A DNA stretch of 21,971 nt from Propionivibrio sp. (lineage in GTDB: Bacteria > Pseudomonadota > Gammaproteobacteria > Burkholderiales > Rhodocyclaceae), in contig QKII01000427.1 of the NCBI GenBank assembly GCA_003249625.1, forward strand, positions 1 through 21,971, given 5' to 3'. Positions 1 through 11,304 of this stretch are shown here, piece after piece; position 1 is the first letter of the stretch; each line of letters begins with the position of its first letter. The notes below the pieces were generated by a model. It was given only the letters and a program-made list of their open reading frames with translations. It made no database searches and had not been told where the DNA came from. Both the position numbers and the translations under genes were made by a program.

Positions 1-1
1 T

Positions 2-121
2 TTGCGTGTCCTGAAGGCAGACGAGGCGGAGCAAGCAGAACACGCACAACTTCTCGCGGCCATCCAGAAGGAAAGCAAAGGAAAATGCCTGTGGCTCTCT
101 GAAGGCGACAGTAACGCTTGA
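2..121 (+). CDS. Possible 3' end of an unidentified gene (partial)
   Basis: An open frame enters from the left edge and ends with TGA at 119-121, giving 39 residues. The end is helical and charged (KADEAEQAEHAQLLAAIQKE) and finishes CLWLSEGDSNA. The amino acid mix looks protein-like, but I recognise no family, and 39 codons without a start are weak evidence for coding. No plus-strand partner follows within 1.2 kb. It could equally be a chance open stretch in a gene-poor region. Confidence 0.25.
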   Translation: MRVLKADEAEQAEHAQLLAAIQKESKGKCLWLSEGDSNA

Positions 122-428
122 AGATTCTTTGTTTCAATCGCCTTTGAGGTATTGGGCATTCCAAGCCGGAAAGCACCATTCAGCACCGAGGGTTCGAGGT
201 TGAAGATGACTTGGCGGTTTTGGAACAGACCGAAATTCAACCGGCACCGTGCGGCTATTTTCTGGCACGACTCCTAACAGGGGCTACCCGCTGGAAGAGG
301 AATTCCTATGGGCCGGAGATAGACCTTTCACAAAAACGCCTTCACTTTGTTCGCGAGTTTGTGTGTAGCACTTAAGGAGCTTGCCGACGAAGAACAAAAA
401 TATTTGTATCAAAGTCGGGCAACCTCAA
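122..428. other. Intergenic stretch without a supported gene
   Basis: Two short plus-strand open stretches are visible. One spans about 148-374 with no convincing start. The other, in the frame of the preceding partial gene, ends with TAA near 273 and contains a 22-codon ATG mini-frame at 209 starting MTWRFWNRPKFN. Both have plausible amino acid mixes but no recognisable family, and only a weak ribosome site precedes the ATG. They could be decayed coding sequence. No tRNA, terminator or mobile-element end was recognised. Confidence 0.4.
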
Positions 429-941
429 CTATTGGTTTCCAGAACTTTCTCCACCGGAAGCGGGAGGTGGAGCAGGTTCCGCGTTCGCAACATATTCACC
501 GCTTGAAGCGGGTGCATTGCTCACATTCCCGGAGTTCTCCGTTTGCCCCTGTGTTCCTTGCCCCTGACGTTTTGGTCGGCGATGCTGGCGCTTTAGCAAA
601 CGCCCTTCCTGACGCCCGTCTGGGCGCCCCTCCTGCGGCATCGGCTGACGCTGCTGGTTCTGATTGTTATTATTATTGTTGTTCTTGTTCCCCTGCTTCG
701 GGTTACGGTCTGGCCGCCGCCCTTGCTGCCCTTGTTGTCCCATCCCGCCCGGGCGTCTTTCGCCCTGTCTGTCAAGCGAACGATCATAGTCGCGGTTACC
801 CGGGGCTGTACGAATCTCGAGTTCGTTCAACTCGTCCCATTCCGCGTCAGTCCGATCGCGATCCGGAATAGAGAGCAATTCACGAATCCGACGACGCATT
901 TCGATTGGTTGCATATCATCCATATTGTAATTATGAACCAC
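429..941 (-). CDS. Hypothetical low-complexity protein with asparagine tract
   Basis: Unknown function. I choose the GTG at 941 because AAGGAGGGG lies 4-8 bases upstream. The in-frame ATG at 974 lies upstream of that ribosome site, and a later ATG (MDDMQPIEM) is also possible. With GTG the product has 170 residues. The N-terminal 45 or so residues look structured and acidic (RRRIRELLSIPDRDRTDAEW, then DELNELEI). The rest appears disordered: a Gln/Gly/Arg stretch, a run of Asn broken by Gln, a basic segment (LLKRQHRRPKRQGQG) and a Ser/Ala/Pro/Gly tail. No signal peptide or membrane segment is visible. The acidic module plus basic disordered tail suggests RNA or protein binding, which is inference only. 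It is preferred over the opposite-strand frame because it has a good ribosome site and a coherent N-terminus. Confidence 0.65.
   Translation of the reverse strand: MVHNYNMDDMQPIEMRRRIRELLSIPDRDRTDAEWDELNELEIRTAPGNRDYDRSLDRQGERRPGGMGQQGQQGRRPDRNPKQGNKNNNNNNNQNQQRQPMPQEGRPDGRQEGRLLKRQHRRPKRQGQGTQGQTENSGNVSNAPASSGEYVANAEPAPPPASGGESSGNQ
661..687 (-). repeat. AAC/AAT trinucleotide tract encoding Asn run
   Basis: On the minus strand a short imperfect AAC/AAT microsatellite encodes seven consecutive Asn, within a longer Asn/Gln-rich stretch of the hypothetical protein. The mixture of AAC and AAT codons shows it is not a freshly expanded pure repeat. Triplet tracts of this kind can change length by slippage without breaking the frame. 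Confidence 0.7.
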
Positions 942-974
942 AGTGCCCCCCTCCTTCAACATCCCTGTTTGCAT

Positions 975-1350
975 CGTATTCGGTTTGCAACGGAGACAGA
1001 AGCCAAAATCGAAATACGTACTGGCTAATAATTTGCCATTTTTTTGACTGGATTGATATATCTTCTGAATCAGCTTATCAAGTGTTTAGTCAACTCGCGC
1101 AGGAAACGAGTCTGGGACCAACCGATTTCTCCAGTGCGAGAACGGAATCGACAAGTGAAAAATCGACGTCGAAATCGGAAAATCAAGGCTGAGGGCCTTC
1201 ACAACAGCCATTACGGGATTCATCTCGGAGTAGGAATCGAATCGTCCACTTGAGAACAGTCCGTTATCGAAAAAAACATCGATGCATCACGATGCAATAC
1301 CCGTAGACACTCCGAAGCCTTAAACTCAGGTAAAAGGAGAAACCGTCCAA
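975..1350. other. Gap of about 375 bases, no supported gene
   Basis: This stretch is comparatively AT-rich and lies between the divergently read asparagine-tract gene and the DUF3079 gene, so it should hold both promoters. Two overlapping plus-strand open frames (about 905-1192 and 1044-1253) lack ribosome sites and recognisable domains. TTGAGA at 1250-1255 resembles a -35 element but has no good -10 at the right spacing. A short repeated GATGCA lies near 1282-1296. I see no RNA gene. Confidence 0.4.
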
Positions 1351-1554
1351 ATGGCCAAAAAATTTCCCTTGCATCCCAAACACCCCGAACGGATTTGTTG
1401 GGGATGTGACAACTACTGCTCCACTGATGCAATGCATTGCGGCAATGGTTCAGATCGCACACAGCACCCAGCCGAGCTGCTCGGAGATGATTGGCTTCAG
1501 TATGGTGATTGGGGAATCGACGCAGAAGACGCAACCGGAAGCGTGGTTTCGTAG
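1351..1554 (+). CDS. DUF3079 family small cysteine-rich protein
   Basis: A 67-residue protein that I recognise as DUF3079 from its N-terminus (KKFPLHPKHPERICWGCDNY) and the later GNGSDRTQHPAELLGDDW. Cys16, Cys19, Cys23 and Cys30 are spaced like a metal-binding cluster, probably zinc, although no function is established. The start is supported by AAAGGAG about 12 bases before ATG. There is no signal peptide, so the protein is probably cytoplasmic. It stands alone, converging on def. The family is common in proteobacteria as a stand-alone small gene, so neighbours give no clue to its role. The C-terminus (DAEDATGSVVS) is not conserved in any way I recognise. Confidence 0.85.
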   Translation: MAKKFPLHPKHPERICWGCDNYCSTDAMHCGNGSDRTQHPAELLGDDWLQYGDWGIDAEDATGSVVS

Positions 1555-1626
1555 ACGGTTGAATGGCGCCCAAGCCTACGCAACAACGAAAGAAAGTGCT
1601 GGTTTGTGACCAGTAACCGGCTGGCT

Positions 1627-1650
1627 CGACCCGTTCTCACGAACGAGTCG
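1627..1650. terminator. Hairpin between convergent DUF3079 and def genes
   Basis: CGACCCGTTC and GAACGAGTCG flank a TCAC loop, giving nine pairs with one mismatch. It lies between the convergent ends of the DUF3079 gene and def. Neither side has a strong T-run (the plus strand continues CGTGTTTC), so a bidirectional terminator is possible but unproven. Confidence 0.35.
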
Positions 1651-1663
1651 CGTGTTTCATGGA

Positions 1664-2197
1664 CTATTCAGTTTTTGAATCGAGCTCCGGAAAAAGCACA
1701 TCGGTGAAGCCGAACCGCTGGAGATCGGCCATTTTCATTGGATACAAAATACCGTCAAGATGGTCGCATTCGTGCTGGACAACCCGGGCGTGAAACCCCT
1801 TCACGGTTCTATCGATCGTACGACCGAATTGATCGAACCCCTGATACCTGAGTAGCTGCCAGCGTGCAACGACACCGCGCAGACCTGGCACGGAAAGGCA
1901 CCCCTCCCATCCCTCTTCCGTTTCCTCCGACAGCGCCGTGAGCGCAGGGTTTATCAACACGGTGCGCGGTACGCTTTCAGCATCCGGATATCGATTGCTG
2001 GTCTCGAATCCGAAAATCACAACACGTAGCCCAACCCCGATCTGTGGTGCAGCGAGGCCGACACCCGCAGAATGCCGCATGGTATCTTCCATGTCAGCGA
2101 TAAGGCTGTGCAGTTCGGGCGTATTGAAAGCCGCAACTTCCCGCGCACGCTCCCACAAGCGCGGGTCGCCCATTCTAAGGACAGGACGGATCGCCAC
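1664..2197 (-). CDS. def: Peptide deformylase
   Basis: Removes the N-formyl group from nascent proteins; a metal-dependent cytoplasmic hydrolase. All three family motifs are present: [10 protein letters not shown] (motif I), EGCLSVP (motif II, with the metal-ligand Cys) and QHECDHLDG (motif III, with two His ligands and the catalytic Glu). Starting at the GTG of 2197 gives 177 residues beginning [15 protein letters not shown], the usual family start and length. A longer frame reaches into the upstream gene but has no family match there. The GTG overlaps the end of the phosphorylase gene by 23 bases and has no clear ribosome site, so translational coupling is likely. It is the last gene of the smc-to-def block. 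No fmt gene lies beside it, so it may be a second deformylase copy. Confidence 0.95.
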   Translation of the reverse strand: MAIRPVLRMGDPRLWERAREVAAFNTPELHSLIADMEDTMRHSAGVGLAAPQIGVGLRVVIFGFETSNRYPDAESVPRTVLINPALTALSEETEEGWEGCLSVPGLRGVVARWQLLRYQGFDQFGRTIDRTVKGFHARVVQHECDHLDGILYPMKMADLQRFGFTDVLFPELDSKTE

Positions 2198-2930
2198 AGC
2201 CGACAAGGCTTTCGATGATTGAGCGTACATGCCCCATGGACTCTTGTAGAACGGCCTCGATGGCATCGAAACTGATCCCGTTAAGACTGTCCGCCCGACC
2301 CGCTGCGTAGTTGGAGACCACGTTGATGGCCGCGTAAGGCACATTCATCTCTCTTGCCAAGGCTGCTTCCGGCATTCCGGTCATGCCAACGACGTCAGCC
2401 CCGTCGCGCTCGTAGCGATTGATCTCCGCCGCCGTTTCCAGCCGCGGCCCCTGCGTGGCAGCATAGACCGCCGAATCCTTGACGGGAACCCTGGCGAGTC
2501 CGGCCGCCTTGACCAGCAAGGCGCGCAGCGGACCATCGTAGGGTTCGGTGAAATCGATGTGTACGACCGGGCTATCGTGCCCTTCGTGGTATGTCATCCG
2601 CCGTCCCCACGTATAGTCGATGATCTGGTGGGGAATGATCACATCGCCGGGCCGAAGATCGGGCCGGATGCCGCCAACCGAGGCCACCGAAACGATGGCT
2701 GTCGCACCCCGCTTGCACAACGCCCAGATATTTGCCCGGTAATTGACCTCGTGCGGCGGGATGGTGTGCCCATAGCCGTGTCGGGCCAGAAAAGCCACGG
2801 GGCGACCACAAATCTGCCCAAAGGTCACAGCGCCGGAGGGTTCACCGTAGGGAGTGCGCAGAACCTCACGGTGAGATACGTCGAGATTGGCCAGCTGGCT
2901 CAACCCGCTTCCGCCGATGACTGCCAGCAT
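2175..2930 (-). CDS. mtnP: S-methyl-5'-thioinosine phosphorylase (MTAP/PNP family)
   Basis: Phosphorolyses a methylthio-nucleoside to a purine base and 5-methylthioribose-1-phosphate, a step in recycling the by-product of polyamine synthesis. The 251 residues start [13 protein letters not shown] and contain the phosphate-site FLARHG (47-52), [10 protein letters not shown] (58-67), TQGPRLET (159-166) and [11 protein letters not shown] (182-192). This is close to the Pseudomonas thioinosine enzyme as I remember it. At the base-recognition site it has Ser206-Asn207-Tyr208-Ala209, where adenine-specific MTAPs have Thr-Asp-Tyr-Asp. Asn is typical of 6-oxopurine enzymes, so thioinosine is favoured over thioadenosine (inference). 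The ATG is 2 bases after the hpt stop and AAGGAGG lies within the end of hpt. Upstream in-frame starts fall inside hpt and were rejected. Confidence 0.9.
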   Translation of the reverse strand: MLAVIGGSGLSQLANLDVSHREVLRTPYGEPSGAVTFGQICGRPVAFLARHGYGHTIPPHEVNYRANIWALCKRGATAIVSVASVGGIRPDLRPGDVIIPHQIIDYTWGRRMTYHEGHDSPVVHIDFTEPYDGPLRALLVKAAGLARVPVKDSAVYAATQGPRLETAAEINRYERDGADVVGMTGMPEAALAREMNVPYAAINVVSNYAAGRADSLNGISFDAIEAVLQESMGHVRSIIESLVGCGDPSCP

Positions 2931-2932
2931 GA

Positions 2933-3481
2933 TCAGCCCTCCTTCACCGCGTAGATGGCGGACAAGTTGCGCCATTTGCCGCTTACGTCCATGCCAAATC
3001 CAAAAACAAAACGGTCGGGAACGGTCAATGCCACGAAATCCGCCTGAATCGGCTTGACCTTGCCATTCAGCTTGTCGGTTGCCACCGCCGTGAAGCAGGC
3101 TTTCGCGCCGAGTTCCTGCAGGCGCTCGACGATGGCGGCCAAGGTCAATCCCTCGTCGAGGATGTCGTCGAGAATCAGTACCGTGCGCCCTTCCACCGAC
3201 GTCCAAGGCGCCGCGCGCCACGACAATGCGCCACCCGACGTTTCCTTGCCGTAGCGTGTCACGTGCATGTAGTCAAAATCCAGCGGAAACTCCAGCTGCG
3301 TCAGGAGTTGGCCGGCGAAGGGCACGCCGCCGCTCATGACACAAAGCACCAGCGGGTTTGTTTCCCCCAGTTTCTCAGTGATTTCCCGCGCCACACGGCT
3401 TACCGCAGCCGCCACGGTCTCAGCCGAATGGATGACTTCCGCGTTGGCCAGAATCTCCCTTGCTTCCTGAATATCTGTCAT
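2933..3481 (-). CDS. hpt: Hypoxanthine-guanine phosphoribosyltransferase
   Basis: Salvages hypoxanthine or guanine with PRPP to give IMP or GMP in the cytoplasm. The 182-residue protein carries the PRPP-binding loop [14 protein letters not shown] (101-114) and the early loop [13 protein letters not shown] (48-60). DEG in place of the more familiar DTG/DSG is normal for this pseudomonad/beta subgroup. A Lys-Leu-Asn-Gly segment (137-140) and [18 protein letters not shown] near the C-terminus match the base-binding region. The ATG overlaps the galU stop as ATGA (3478-3481), and the phosphorylase gene follows 2 bases after its stop. That placement fits a salvage pair in which the phosphorylase releases hypoxanthine and this enzyme captures it. 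Confidence 0.95.
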   Translation of the reverse strand: MTDIQEAREILANAEVIHSAETVAAAVSRVAREITEKLGETNPLVLCVMSGGVPFAGQLLTQLEFPLDFDYMHVTRYGKETSGGALSWRAAPWTSVEGRTVLILDDILDEGLTLAAIVERLQELGAKACFTAVATDKLNGKVKPIQADFVALTVPDRFVFGFGMDVSGKWRNLSAIYAVKEG

Positions 3482-4350
3482 TCGTGTTCCAGTTGTTTAA
3501 GGTAATTGGCAAATTCTTCACCGACTTCATGGTGGCGCTTGCCTAACTCGACGGTCGCCTGCAGGTAGCCAAGCTTCGAACCGCAATCGTAACGCGTACC
3601 CTCATAACGATGCGCCAGGACCTGCTCCTCGCGCAGCAACGAGGCGATGCCATCGGTCAGCTGGATTTCACCGCCGGAGCCAGGCGTCACGTTCTCCAGA
3701 TGATGGAAGATGCGCGGTGTCAGGATGTAACGTCCTACGACGCCGAGAGTCGATGGCGCCTCCTCGGGTTTGGGTTTCTCTACAATCGCCTCGATCCGTT
3801 CGATCCGCTCGGCAACCGACGCCGACTTGACGATGCCGTAGCTGCGAGTGTCTGCCAACGGGACGTCAAGCACCCCGATCACCGAGCAACGATAGTAGTC
3901 GAACACGTCTGCCATCTGCTTCATGACCGGCGGTTCACCATCGAGCAGGTCGTCCGCCAGAAGAACGGCGAACGGCTCGTTTCCGATCACGGGCTTGGCA
4001 CAGAGGATTGCATGGCCAAGTCCGAGTGCTTCCGGCTGGCGGATGTAGATGCAGTTGATGTTCTTCGGCAGCATGTTTTGCACGAATTCGAGCATTTCGG
4101 TCTTGTGCCGCAGAGCCAACTCGCTTTCGAGTTCGTACGCCTTGTCGAAATGGTCCTCAATGGCCCGCTTCGTCCGGCCGGTGACGAAGATCATGTCGGT
4201 CACGCCAGCAGCCACAGCCTCCTCGACCGCGTATTGAATCAGCGGCTTATCCACGATCGGCATCATTTCCTTCGGACTGGCCTTGGTCGCCGGGAGAAAA
4301 CGGGTTCCAAGACCTGCGACGGGAAATACGGCTTTTTTAACCTGGCTCAT
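3478..4350 (-). CDS. galU: UTP-glucose-1-phosphate uridylyltransferase
   Basis: Makes UDP-glucose from UTP and glucose-1-phosphate, feeding cell-envelope polysaccharides and galactose metabolism. The 290 residues begin [20 protein letters not shown], followed by [20 protein letters not shown], the classic nucleotide-binding signature of the family. Also visible are [26 protein letters not shown], the metal-site [11 protein letters not shown], and [12 protein letters not shown]. Length matches the family. A ribosome site (AAAGGA) precedes the ATG; ligA ends 12 bases upstream, so the gene sits in the same transcription unit. Nothing is unusual apart from being embedded in the smc-ligA block. 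Confidence 0.97.
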   Translation of the reverse strand: MSQVKKAVFPVAGLGTRFLPATKASPKEMMPIVDKPLIQYAVEEAVAAGVTDMIFVTGRTKRAIEDHFDKAYELESELALRHKTEMLEFVQNMLPKNINCIYIRQPEALGLGHAILCAKPVIGNEPFAVLLADDLLDGEPPVMKQMADVFDYYRCSVIGVLDVPLADTRSYGIVKSASVAERIERIEAIVEKPKPEEAPSTLGVVGRYILTPRIFHHLENVTPGSGGEIQLTDGIASLLREEQVLAHRYEGTRYDCGSKLGYLQATVELGKRHHEVGEEFANYLKQLEHE

Positions 4351-4362
4351 TCTTCGATCCTT

Positions 4363-7678
<3,316 letters not shown>

Positions 7679-7686
7679 TATTCGTC

Positions 7687-10600
7687 CTAAACGATTTGTT
7701 CGCGCATCCGTAGCGCTTCTTCCATATCCACTTCGACGATACGCGAGACCCCCGACTCCTGCATCGTCACGCCAACCAGTTGCTGCGCCATTTCCATGGC
7801 GATCTTGTTGTGGCTGATGAACAGGAACTGGGTGTTGGCCGACATGCGCCGCACCATCGCGCAAAAACGTTCGGTGTTGGTATCGTCCAGCGGCGCATCC
7901 ACTTCGTCAAGCAGGCAGAACGGCGCCGGGTTGAGTTGGAACATGGCGAACACCAAAGCAATCGCCGTCAGCGCCTTTTCCCCTCCGGAGAGCAGGTGAA
8001 TCGTCGAGTTCTTCTTGCCCGGCGGCTGGGCCATGACTTGCACACCGGCATCCAGGATTTCCTCGCCTGTCATGATCAATTTGGCTTCACCGCCGCCGAA
8101 AAGAATCGGAAATAGTTCACCAAAGCTGCGATTAACCGCGTCGTAGGTCGATTGCAGAAGATCGCGCGTTTCGCGGTCGATCCGGCGGATCGCATTTTCC
8201 AGTGTTTCCATCGCCTGCGTCAGATCGTCCGACTGCGCATCGAGGAAGCCCTTGCGCTCACGAGCGGACTCAAGCTCGTCCAGTGCGGCCAGGTTGACTG
8301 CGCCGAGCGCCTCGATCGAACGCTGAAGGCCCGTGATCGCACCCTGCAATGGTCCAGCACGCAAGCCGACGAGCTCTGGCGTCAGGCTCGCCTCGTCAGC
8401 GTTTACTTCAAGAAGTTGCGCGGCCAATTGTTCAACGTTGAGTGCAGCCGCCTGTTCCTTGAGTCGCAGTTCGCTGATCCGTTCGCGTAGCGGTTCGAGA
8501 CCGTGCTCGACTCGCATTCGCTGTTCTTCGAGTCCGCGCAGTTCGGAGGTAGCTACCTCCAGTGCATCACGTGCAGCCGCGAGAGCCTGTTCGCAAGCGA
8601 CCCGCTGCTCAAGCGCGGCCTGCAGCTTGGGCTCCAGATCCTCGGCCTGCATGGCCTGCGCGTTCTCCTCGCAATGGGCCAGTTCTTCGACGATTCGGCC
8701 AATCTGCTTCTGCGCCAAAGCACGGTTGTTGGTCGCTTCATCGATCTTTCCACGGCATTCGCGCTGCGAAAACTGCGCTTCGCGCAATTCACGTTCGACG
8801 GCACTGACACGCTCGCGCTCGTCACGCAAGGCGCGTTCCGCCTGTTCAAGTCGCCCCAGTGCGCCGTTCATCGTCTGCTGCAGTTCGCGTATTTCCTCGC
8901 GCTGCGTTTCGATGGCTTCTTCGGCGATGAACAACCGCTCGTTCTCGCTTTCCTCCTCAGCCGCCATTTCTTCGAGCGCGGCGTCGATCTGCGCCTGCCG
9001 CTCGCGGAAGCGGTCCAGCGCCTGCGAAAGCTTGAGCGTTTCAACCTGGATGGTGTGTGCCTGTTCCTGCAGGTCATCGAGCTGTTTTCTTGCGTTCTGC
9101 AAGGCGTTTTGCGCATCCGCCGCTCGTGCTTCAAGTTCCGCTAACCGGCCCTGCTCTTCCTCAACGCGTTCTTCCAGCCCGGCGATCGCTCCGGCGAGTT
9201 CATCGATTTCCCTTTGCCGTTCGAGCAGCCCATGTTCCGCTGCATCGGGCGCGAACAGCAACACGCTCTGGCGGGTGACGATATCGCCGGCGGGAGTCAC
9301 ACAACAGGCCGCGGGACTCAGTCTTTCCCGCCGCGCAAGCGCCTCGCCCAGATCAGCAACGGCAAAGACTTCGGCAAGCCATTCGTCGAGCACCGCGGCG
9401 AGTACCGGGTTATCGCAGTGAATACGGGCACGCAGACTGCCCTCGCCCGGTTCGGCGATGACCGCTTGCGGCAATAACAGCGTCAGCTTGCTTCCGGGAC
9501 GCTCCGCGCTCCATAACGGATCGACCATACCGGTTGGCAGCGCATTCAGACGTTCGCGCAATACGGCTTCGACCGCATCCTCCCAGCCGGCCTCAACGTG
9601 CAGCGACTTCCAAAGCGGATGACTATTGTCGATGCGATGCCGCTGCAGCCAATCGTTGAACTTGCCATCGCCCTGCATGCGACGCTGCAGTTGCTCCAGG
9701 GCCGCACGTCGGGCGTGCGCCTCGGCGCGGTCCTTCTGCGCATGTTGCACACGCGCCATGATCTCGCGTCGCTGCTGGTCGAACGATGGCAACTCCCGCT
9801 GGCGGCTTGCCACTTCGTCCTGCGCCTCGGCGATGCGTTCACGCAATTCGGCCAGTGTTTCCTGTTTGACTTCGTACTCTTCGGTATCGGGAACAGGCAG
9901 CGCGCCCCGTTCCTGCTGCAACCGTTCGCGGCGTCCGGCGAGAATCTGCAGCGAGCGCTGGGCGTGCCCTTGATTGGCGATCTCGACTTGCAGGCGCTTG
10001 TCGGCCTGCGCCAGGTCGTTGCGCTGGCTGCCGACCTCGTCCTGCGCAGCTGCGAAGACGTCTTCCGCCATCGGCAACCGCTCCTGCTGCGCAGCGAGAC
10101 GCATTTCGCCCTGTTCGACGCGCTCATCCGCTAGCAGCAGCAACTCCTGCCAGCGCTCGTGATCCGCTTCAAGCTTTTCGAACTGACCTTCCCAATGGAT
10201 CTTGTCTTCGGCAAGCTGGGCCAACCGGGACTGGTATTCGTGCTGCGATTCGCGTCGGTGACGAATTTCCGCTTCCAGCCGCGCCACTTCGGCGTTAGCC
10301 GTAAACAAAGCACTCTGGGCCGTGTGCAGGCCATCACTGGTGGCGAAGTGCCGCTCCCGGGTTTCCTCCAGACGAGCTTCAGTTTCACGCAATGCAGCAT
10401 TCTGTCCTTCAAGGCCCGTGACCGCGGCTTCGATCTCGCTCGCCAGTCGTTCGCGTTCCGCCTGTGCTTCGTTGCGCTTGAGCAGCCACAGCAATTGCTG
10501 TTTGCGCGTCATCGCATCGTGAAACTCGCGGAACTGCCGTGCGATCGCGGCCTGATCTTCCAAGCGCTCCATCTGCGAACCGAGTTCCGTGCGGATATCT

Positions 10601-11184
10601 TCAACTCGGGTGAGGTTCTCGCGCGTGTCGGCAAGTCGCCCTTCGGTTTCCTTGCGGCGTTCCTTGTATTTGGTGACACCGGCGGCTTCTTCGAGGAAGA
10701 CGCGCAGTTCGTCAGGCCGCGCCTCGATGATGCGCGAGATTGTTCCTTGTCCGATGATGGCGTAGGCACGTGGGCCGAGGCCAGTACCAAGAAAGAGGTC
10801 AGTGATATCCTTGCGCCGGACGTGCAGATTGTTGATGTAGTACTCGGACTGCCCGTTCCGGGTCAGCAAGCGTTTGACTGACAATTCCGTGTATTGCGAC
10901 CACTGCCCGGCGATACGACCGAGCGAATTGTCGAACACCAGTTCCACGGATGCGCGCGACACCGCCTTGCGGGTACCGGAGCCATTGAAAATCACGTCCT
11001 GCATGGATTCGCCACGCAGTTCCGAAGCCTTTGACTCGCCCAACACCCAGCGCACGGCATCCATTACGTTCGACTTGCCACAGCCATTGGGCCCAACGAC
11101 ACCGACCAACTGCCCGGGAAGGGCGATGGTTGTCGGATCGACAAACGATTTGAAACCGGCGAGTTTTAGTTTTGTCAGGCGCAT
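7687..11184 (-). CDS. smc: Chromosome segregation protein SMC
   Basis: ATPase of the bacterial condensin that organises and helps segregate the chromosome. The 1165-residue protein has the N-terminal MRLTKLKLAGFKSFVDPTTI, Walker A GPNGCGKSN (31-39), the Q-loop region GESMQDVIFNGSGTRK, and a long first coiled coil rich in Glu/Gln/Arg/Ala. A hinge of about 170 residues starts near KFNDWLQRHRIDNSHPLWKS. A second coiled coil follows, then the signature LLSGGEKALTAIAL and Walker B PFCLLDEVDAPLDD. The ATG at 11184 gives the canonical start. A longer frame to 11256 has no homology. No Shine-Dalgarno sequence is visible, and a hairpin at 11193-11213 sits directly upstream. First gene of the seven-gene block. 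No scpA or scpB is in the window. Confidence 0.97.
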   Translation of the reverse strand: MRLTKLKLAGFKSFVDPTTIALPGQLVGVVGPNGCGKSNVMDAVRWVLGESKASELRGESMQDVIFNGSGTRKAVSRASVELVFDNSLGRIAGQWSQYTELSVKRLLTRNGQSEYYINNLHVRRKDITDLFLGTGLGPRAYAIIGQGTISRIIEARPDELRVFLEEAAGVTKYKERRKETEGRLADTRENLTRVEDIRTELGSQMERLEDQAAIARQFREFHDAMTRKQQLLWLLKRNEAQAERERLASEIEAAVTGLEGQNAALRETEARLEETRERHFATSDGLHTAQSALFTANAEVARLEAEIRHRRESQHEYQSRLAQLAEDKIHWEGQFEKLEADHERWQELLLLADERVEQGEMRLAAQQERLPMAEDVFAAAQDEVGSQRNDLAQADKRLQVEIANQGHAQRSLQILAGRRERLQQERGALPVPDTEEYEVKQETLAELRERIAEAQDEVASRQRELPSFDQQRREIMARVQHAQKDRAEAHARRAALEQLQRRMQGDGKFNDWLQRHRIDNSHPLWKSLHVEAGWEDAVEAVLRERLNALPTGMVDPLWSAERPGSKLTLLLPQAVIAEPGEGSLRARIHCDNPVLAAVLDEWLAEVFAVADLGEALARRERLSPAACCVTPAGDIVTRQSVLLFAPDAAEHGLLERQREIDELAGAIAGLEERVEEEQGRLAELEARAADAQNALQNARKQLDDLQEQAHTIQVETLKLSQALDRFRERQAQIDAALEEMAAEEESENERLFIAEEAIETQREEIRELQQTMNGALGRLEQAERALRDERERVSAVERELREAQFSQRECRGKIDEATNNRALAQKQIGRIVEELAHCEENAQAMQAEDLEPKLQAALEQRVACEQALAAARDALEVATSELRGLEEQRMRVEHGLEPLRERISELRLKEQAAALNVEQLAAQLLEVNADEASLTPELVGLRAGPLQGAITGLQRSIEALGAVNLAALDELESARERKGFLDAQSDDLTQAMETLENAIRRIDRETRDLLQSTYDAVNRSFGELFPILFGGGEAKLIMTGEEILDAGVQVMAQPPGKKNSTIHLLSGGEKALTAIALVFAMFQLNPAPFCLLDEVDAPLDDTNTERFCAMVRRMSANTQFLFISHNKIAMEMAQQLVGVTMQESGVSRIVEVDMEEALRMREQIV

Positions 11185-11192
11185 TAAACAGA

Positions 11193-11213
11193 ACGCAGCC
11201 AGAAGGGCTGCGT
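11193..11213 (-). terminator. Hairpin in the smc leader (terminator- or attenuator-like)
   Basis: On the minus strand ACGCAGCC-CTTCT-GGCTGCGT forms a perfect 8-base-pair stem, followed by TCTGTTTA and then the smc ATG. The stem ends 8 bases before the start codon, where a ribosome site would be expected. The T-rich follow-on resembles a weak intrinsic terminator. It could attenuate smc or limit its translation. Function is inference; the perfect stem is directly visible. Confidence 0.5.
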
Positions 11214-11245
11214 GCAAATTAAGGTCTTGAAAGCTCGGTATGACG

Positions 11246-11276
11246 GCGACACCCACGTGCCTGGCCGCCTATAATA
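11246..11276. promoter_or_regulatory. Overlapping divergent promoters for smc and the yecA unit
   Basis: On the plus strand a perfect TATAAT (11270-11275) is preceded at 18 bases by GCGACA (11246-11251; 4 of 6 to the -35 consensus). On the minus strand the same bases read TGCTATTAT, an extended -10 with the TGN element, pointing at smc. The core CTATAATAG is nearly symmetric, so the two polymerase sites would compete. Predicted starts would leave roughly 80 bases of leader on smc and about 25 bases before the queF remnant. Confidence 0.6.
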
Positions 11277-11304
11277 GCATTTTGTTCCACCTGCCGATTC
11301 AGCC

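Noticed and set aside
347..871. 174-residue plus-strand open frame opposite the asparagine-tract gene
   Set aside because: It is Ser/Pro/Cys-rich, has no ribosome site, and mirrors the repeat of the minus-strand gene, which has a good ribosome site and a plausible N-terminal module.
905..1253. Two overlapping plus-strand frames in the gap before the DUF3079 gene
   Set aside because: They have no ribosome site and no recognisable domain, and the composition looks like random AT-rich sequence. One stretch (FFDWIDISSESAYQVFSQLA) looks protein-like but is too short to support a gene.
1282..1300. Repeated GATGCA near the DUF3079 promoter region
   Set aside because: It is too short, and has no symmetric spacing or recognisable regulator to suggest an operator.
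1220..1573. 117-residue minus-strand frame opposite the DUF3079 gene
   Set aside because: The plus-strand product matches a known family with a proper ribosome site; the minus-strand frame matches nothing.
8333..9421. 362-residue Ser/Arg-rich plus-strand frame, and other long frames opposite smc and ligA
   Set aside because: They are antisense shadows of GC-rich coding sequence with unnatural Ser/Arg/Ala composition.
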